Assembly (NCBI GenBank): GCA_001513505.1
Contig: LFTM01000308.1
Coordinates: 1-8,228, forward strand
Direction of reading: 5' to 3'
Length of the DNA stretch: 8,228 nt
DNA from: Clostridiales bacterium DTU092
GTDB lineage: Bacteria > Bacillota > Clostridia > Caldicoprobacterales > Caldicoprobacteraceae
Positions within the stretch are counted from its first letter, which is position 1, and each line of letters starts with the position of its first letter. Shown here one piece after another: positions 5,158 through 8,228 of the stretch. The notes under the pieces were generated by a model. That model worked only from the letters and a program-made list of their open reading frames with translations. It had not been told where the DNA came from and made no database searches. A program made the translations under genes and the position numbers.

Positions 5158-7020
5158 ATGGAGCATATTAAAGAAAAATTAAAAAATTTACCGGATCATC
5201 CGGGAGTCTATATAATGAAAGATGATACTGGCAGTGTTATCTATGTAGGGAAAGCGGTGTCGCTACGAAACAGGGTCAGACAGTATTTTCAATCTTCCAG
5301 GAATCATTCTCCCAAGATCCGTGCTTTGGTCAAACAGATACGGGACTTTGAATATATCCTGACAGATTCGGAATTGGAAGCTCTTATCCTGGAATGCAAC
5401 CTGATTAAAAAACACAGGCCAAAGTATAATGTTATGCTTAAGGACGATAAGAGCTATCCCTATATAAAGATAACAACTGAAGAGGAGTATCCCAGAGTCA
5501 TAGTAACCCGGAGGGTAAAGAAGAGTGACGGCAAATATTTTGGTCCTTACACAAATGTAAAAGCTGTCAGGGAAACCGTAGAACTGCTTAGAAAGATTTT
5601 TCCCATAAGATCCTGTAACCGGAACGTTAAACAAGGTGTGAAGGAAGGACGGCCCTGCCTGTATTATCATATAAACCAGTGTCTGGGACCGTGTCAGGGT
5701 AATGTTGACAGGGAAGAATACGGCTCCATGATTAAACAGGTCTCCAAATTTCTTGAAGGAAAGCACGGTGATCTGCTTCAGGAACTGAGGCTAAAAATGG
5801 ATGAAGCGGCTAACAATCTTGAGTTTGAGAAGGCCGCCCGTTTGAGAGACAGAATAGCTGCAGTGGAACAAATACTTGAAAGGCAAAAGATAGTAAACAC
5901 CACGACGGTTGAAGATATGGATGTTATAGCTTTTGCCGCGGGTGCAGACAATACCGTGGCACAGGTGTTTTTTATACGCAACAGCAGTCTTATTGGAGCT
6001 CAGCAACTGGTCATTGAGGATACACAGGGTACCGAGCTAAATGAGATAATATCGTCCTTTATCAAGCAATTCTATCTTATGTCCCAGTATATACCCAAGA
6101 CCATCCTCATACAGGATGATATAGAGGATGCTGATGTTATCGTGAAGTGGCTGTCCGATAAGAGGGGAAACCGTGTATATCTGCATGTTCCCAAAAGAGG
6201 TGAAAAAAAGAAACTGCTGGAAATGGCTGCGCGCAATGCCGATGAGGCGCTGCAGAATATATCCGAGAACATCAAGAGGGAAGAGGCAAGGACTAAAGGT
6301 GCTGTCAAAGAACTGGCTGACTATTTAGGTTTAAATCAACTGCCAGACAGGATAGAAGCTTTTGATATCTCTAACATACAGGGAACCGACTCAGTGGCAT
6401 CCATGGTTGTCTTTGAAGAGGGAAAACCAAAGAACAGAGATTACAGAAGATTCAAAATCAAGAGCGTCAAAGGTCCGGATGACTTCGCCAGTATGGCTGA
6501 GGTGCTGGAAAGACGTTTCAGGCGGGGTCTGGAGGAAAGAAGGGAACTGACGGAGCAGGGCAAGTCAGTTGATGACGGTAAGTTTTCACGTATACCGGAT
6601 CTGGTTCTGATAGATGGCGGCAAAGGGCAGTTAAATATTGCAGTTGAAGTTATAAGAGGCTTGGGGTTAAACGATATTACCGTTATAAGCCTGGCTGAAA
6701 GGTTTGAGGAAGTATATGTGGAAGGCCAGGATGAGCCGGTTAATATACCCAAACATTCAGCTGCCCTCCATCTTTTACAGAGGATACGGGACGAAGCTCA
6801 CCGTTTTGCATTAAACTATCACCGGAGTCTCAGAAAAAAAAGCAGCCTGCATTCGGTATTGGAAGAAATTCCGGGAATTGGCGAGAAACGGAGAAAAACA
6901 CTGATTAAACATTTTGGAACAATAGAAGCAATAAAAAACGCATCCCTGGAGGAGCTGGCAAGTGTAGAGGGCATGAACCGCAGGGCTGCGCAAAAAGTCC
7001 TTGAATATCTTAAGTTATAG
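5158..7020 (+). CDS. uvrC: excinuclease ABC subunit C
   Basis: UvrC makes both incisions beside bulky DNA lesions after loading by UvrA and UvrB. Residues are numbered from the upstream GTG 5149. The N-terminal GIY-YIG nuclease domain shows GVY (19-21) and YVG (32-34), with Arg40/Arg42 and the conserved SELEALILE stretch (74-82). Four cysteines, C156, C170, C178 and C182, match the Fe-S cluster ligands known in UvrC. A UVR (UvrB-contact) domain lies near 205-245. The C-terminal RNase H-like nuclease has D406, D489 (LIDGGKGQ) and H551 as the expected Asp-Asp-His triad. Two helix-hairpin-helix motifs end the protein (IPGIGEKRRK 574-583; VEGMNRRAAQ 606-615). It is full length. I prefer ATG 5158, because the AAAGGA site at 5141-5146 is only 2 nt from GTG 5149 but 11 nt from 5158, and MEHIKEKLKNLPD matches usual UvrC starts. 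No LexA box is visible upstream. Confidence 0.97.
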   Translation: MEHIKEKLKNLPDHPGVYIMKDDTGSVIYVGKAVSLRNRVRQYFQSSRNHSPKIRALVKQIRDFEYILTDSELEALILECNLIKKHRPKYNVMLKDDKSYPYIKITTEEEYPRVIVTRRVKKSDGKYFGPYTNVKAVRETVELLRKIFPIRSCNRNVKQGVKEGRPCLYYHINQCLGPCQGNVDREEYGSMIKQVSKFLEGKHGDLLQELRLKMDEAANNLEFEKAARLRDRIAAVEQILERQKIVNTTTVEDMDVIAFAAGADNTVAQVFFIRNSSLIGAQQLVIEDTQGTELNEIISSFIKQFYLMSQYIPKTILIQDDIEDADVIVKWLSDKRGNRVYLHVPKRGEKKKLLEMAARNADEALQNISENIKREEARTKGAVKELADYLGLNQLPDRIEAFDISNIQGTDSVASMVVFEEGKPKNRDYRRFKIKSVKGPDDFASMAEVLERRFRRGLEERRELTEQGKSVDDGKFSRIPDLVLIDGGKGQLNIAVEVIRGLGLNDITVISLAERFEEVYVEGQDEPVNIPKHSAALHLLQRIRDEAHRFALNYHRSLRKKSSLHSVLEEIPGIGEKRRKTLIKHFGTIEAIKNASLEELASVEGMNRRAAQKVLEYLKL

Positions 7021-7071
7021 TATAAAGTTAATCCATGCAGAAATGCAGGAACGGGAATGCCGAAAATCAAT

Positions 7072-7093
7072 GCTGGACACGTCTTTGTCCAGC
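7072..7093 (+). terminator. hairpin after uvrC, possible weak terminator
   Basis: GCTGGACA (7072-7079) and TGTCCAGC (7086-7093) form a perfect 8-bp stem with a 6-nt loop, extendable by a G-T and an A-T pair. It sits 51 bp past the uvrC stop. No T-run follows, so it is not a standard intrinsic terminator. It may be an mRNA 3'-end stabiliser or a processing site between uvrC and the PspC gene. Confidence 0.4.
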
Positions 7094-7094
7094 G

Positions 7095-7117
7095 TATATA
7101 CTATATAGTAGTATATA
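7095..7117. promoter_or_regulatory. AT-rich dyad upstream of the PspC gene
   Basis: TATATACTA (7095-7103) and TAGTATATA (7109-7117) are perfect 9-bp inverted repeats around 5 nt. An overlapping perfect 12-bp palindrome, TACTATATAGTA, lies at 7099-7110. Its place 20-45 bp before the start codon fits an operator and/or the -10 region of a promoter, but no convincing -35 partner is clear. Confidence 0.4.
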
Positions 7118-7139
7118 TTGTAAATAGGGGTGGGGCCAA

Positions 7140-7337
7140 ATGAAGAGGTTATACCTTTCTGAAACCGATAAAAAAATTGGCGGTGTATGTGGAGGAATTG
7201 CCGAGTATCTTGAGGTTGATTCTACTGTAATCCGGCTTGCCTGGCTGCTCATATCTCTTTTCACTGCTCTATTTGGAGGTGTTATTGCCTATCTGATAGC
7301 CTGGGCAATCATACCCCCGAGGCAACGGACATTATAA
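7140..7337 (+). CDS. PspC-domain small membrane protein
   Basis: The 65-aa protein is almost entirely a PspC domain. A short cytoplasmic start (MKRLYLSETDKKIGGVCGGIA) is followed by AEYLEVDSTVIRLAWLL and one or two hydrophobic segments through about residue 59, ending in the PP-R tail seen in the family. PspC proteins take part in envelope-stress responses; in Firmicutes these single-domain forms are mostly uncharacterised. A very G-rich ribosome binding site (GGGGTGGGG, 7127-7135) lies 4 nt before ATG 7140. The gene is separated from uvrC by a hairpin and an AT-rich dyad, so it may have its own promoter. The domain call is firm; the cellular role is inferred. Confidence 0.92.
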   Translation: MKRLYLSETDKKIGGVCGGIAEYLEVDSTVIRLAWLLISLFTALFGGVIAYLIAWAIIPPRQRTL

Positions 7338-7362
7338 ATTCCGACGAATTAAAATGATTGAT

Positions 7363-7384
7363 AGTATTTGCAAAGTATTTGCAC
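7363..7384 (+). repeat. two tandem copies of an 11-bp unit
   Basis: AGTATTTGCA occurs at 7363-7372 and again at 7374-7383, one base apart, in the 78-bp gap before the HAD phosphatase gene. It may be a pair of protein-binding half-sites. No good promoter could be fitted around it, although TTGATA at 7358-7363 resembles a -35. Confidence 0.4.
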
Positions 7385-7402
7385 TAAATATAGCAAGATA
7401 TT

Positions 7403-7409
7403 GAGGTGA
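7403..7409 (+). promoter_or_regulatory. ribosome binding site that fixes the TTG start
   Basis: GAGGTGA is a strong match to the anti-Shine-Dalgarno complement and lies 6 nt before TTG 7416. The next in-frame ATG at 7428 would be 18 nt away, which is too far. This decides for the TTG start. Confidence 0.75.
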
Positions 7410-7415
7410 CAGTAG

Positions 7416-8228
7416 TTGAAATACAGAATGATAGCGATTGATTTGGACGATTCACTGTTAAATGATGACATAATGATAAGCGAGAAGAACAAGCGTGCAT
7501 TAAGATACGCTGTTGAACAAGGAGTTATAGTAACCATAGCAACGGGTCGAATGTTTAGATCCACAATTCCCTTTATAAAGCAACTTGGCATTGATTCTCC
7601 GGTCATAACATATCAGGGGGCACTTGTAATAAATCCTTCTACCAGTGAGATGCTTTTACACATCCCTGTGGAGCTGGATATTGCAAGGGAAATTATTTCG
7701 ATATGCCAGGAAAAAAATATACATTTACAGGTATTTGTTGATGATAAATATTATTATGAGCAGGATAATGAATATTCGGCTATTTACCGGAGGGTAAGCG
7801 GAATAAAGGGCGAGGCTGTAGGTTCTCTGATGAATTTCTTAAAAACTGATCCAACCAAGCTTTTAATGGTGGATCAGCCTGAAAATATATTAAAATGGCA
7901 GGAGTTATTCAGAGAGAAGTACAAGGGAAGGCTGGAGGTAGCCGTATCAAAAGCCAATTATCTTGAGTTTACAAATATAAAGGCTACCAAAGGGAATGCA
8001 CTTAAATATCTGGCAGATAAACACGGTATAAACCGTGAGGAAATAATTGCTATTGGTGATAGTTTTAATGACTTGCCCATGTTGAGCTATGCCGGTTTAG
8101 GTGTGGCTATGGGGAACGCCTCTGAGTTTGTAAAAAGTCAGGCTGACTATGTAACATATACCAACAATGATGACGGGGTTGCTCATGTTGTGGAGAAGTT
8201 TATCATGGAAGGGGGCAAGGCCTTTTGG
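7416..8228 (+). CDS. Cof-type HAD-superfamily phosphatase, 3' truncated by the window edge
   Basis: The frame is open for 271 codons and leaves the window without a stop. It reads MKYRMIAIDLDDSLLNDD at the start. All four HAD motifs are visible: I is D9-L-D11-D-S13 (Ser where Thr is commoner), II is T43 in IATGR, III is K192 in KATKGNAL, and IV is GDSFND at 214-219. The cap between motifs II and III (about 80-185) is the large type found in Cof/YidA-like enzymes, which dephosphorylate sugar phosphates and other small phosphometabolites. The substrate cannot be told from sequence. Typical Cof-type proteins are about 260-290 aa, so only a few residues should be missing. The start is TTG, chosen from the ribosome binding site and from agreement of MKYxxIAIDLDD with family N-termini. 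Confidence 0.92.
   Translation, partial: MKYRMIAIDLDDSLLNDDIMISEKNKRALRYAVEQGVIVTIATGRMFRSTIPFIKQLGIDSPVITYQGALVINPSTSEMLLHIPVELDIAREIISICQEKNIHLQVFVDDKYYYEQDNEYSAIYRRVSGIKGEAVGSLMNFLKTDPTKLLMVDQPENILKWQELFREKYKGRLEVAVSKANYLEFTNIKATKGNALKYLADKHGINREEIIAIGDSFNDLPMLSYAGLGVAMGNASEFVKSQADYVTYTNNDDGVAHVVEKFIMEGGKAFW

Noticed and set aside
5263..5766. Long reverse-strand frame opposite uvrC
   Set aside because: It is antisense to well-conserved UvrC codons, has no recognisable domain, and is best explained as a shadow frame.

Overview
This window reads as chromosomal DNA from a Gram-positive, Clostridia-type Firmicute. It is AT-rich and every supported gene is on the + strand. The genes have strong AGGAGG/GGTGA-type ribosome binding sites, and one starts with TTG. 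There are recognisable TTGACA/TATAAT-type promoters. The set of genes (a SEDS protein paired with a class B PBP, a solitary ECF substrate-binding subunit, UvrC, a PspC-domain protein and a Cof-type HAD phosphatase) also fits. The placement comes from gene content and signals only; no database search was run.

Region 1 (1-2886) is a peptidoglycan synthesis pair. A FtsW/RodA/SpoVE-family glycosyltransferase overlaps a penicillin-binding transpeptidase by 14 bp, so the two are almost certainly translated together and act as a polymerase-crosslinker complex. The first 33 bases may be the tail of an upstream gene, possibly an FHA-domain protein as often found upstream of such pairs.

Region 2 (2887-3233) has no convincing gene. 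It holds the most unusual object in the window: a 160-bp element (2901-3060) of nested inverted repeats, with a perfect 16-bp stem, 10-bp terminal inverted repeats, a competing pseudoknot-type pairing and a 20-nt mirror repeat. A textbook sigma-A promoter (TTGACA, 17-bp spacer, TATAAT) follows and drives the next gene, a solitary ECF transporter S component (3234-3728).

Region 3 (3729-4056) is a 328-bp gap with a probable promoter, weak dyads and a 12-bp perfect palindrome just ahead of the ribosome binding site of a uroporphyrinogen-decarboxylase-superfamily gene (4057-5118). That protein is not HemE and lacks the usual His-x-Cys zinc motif of MtaA-type methyltransferases. uvrC (5158-7020) follows with a short gap and no terminator, so the two may be co-transcribed.

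Region 4 (7021-8228) holds a hairpin and a separate AT-rich dyad, a 65-aa PspC-domain membrane protein, a tandem repeat, and a Cof-type HAD phosphatase that starts at TTG 7416 and runs off the right edge. Most of the window is ordinary housekeeping sequence. The intergenic structured element and the atypical UroD-like protein are the items that most merit a second look.
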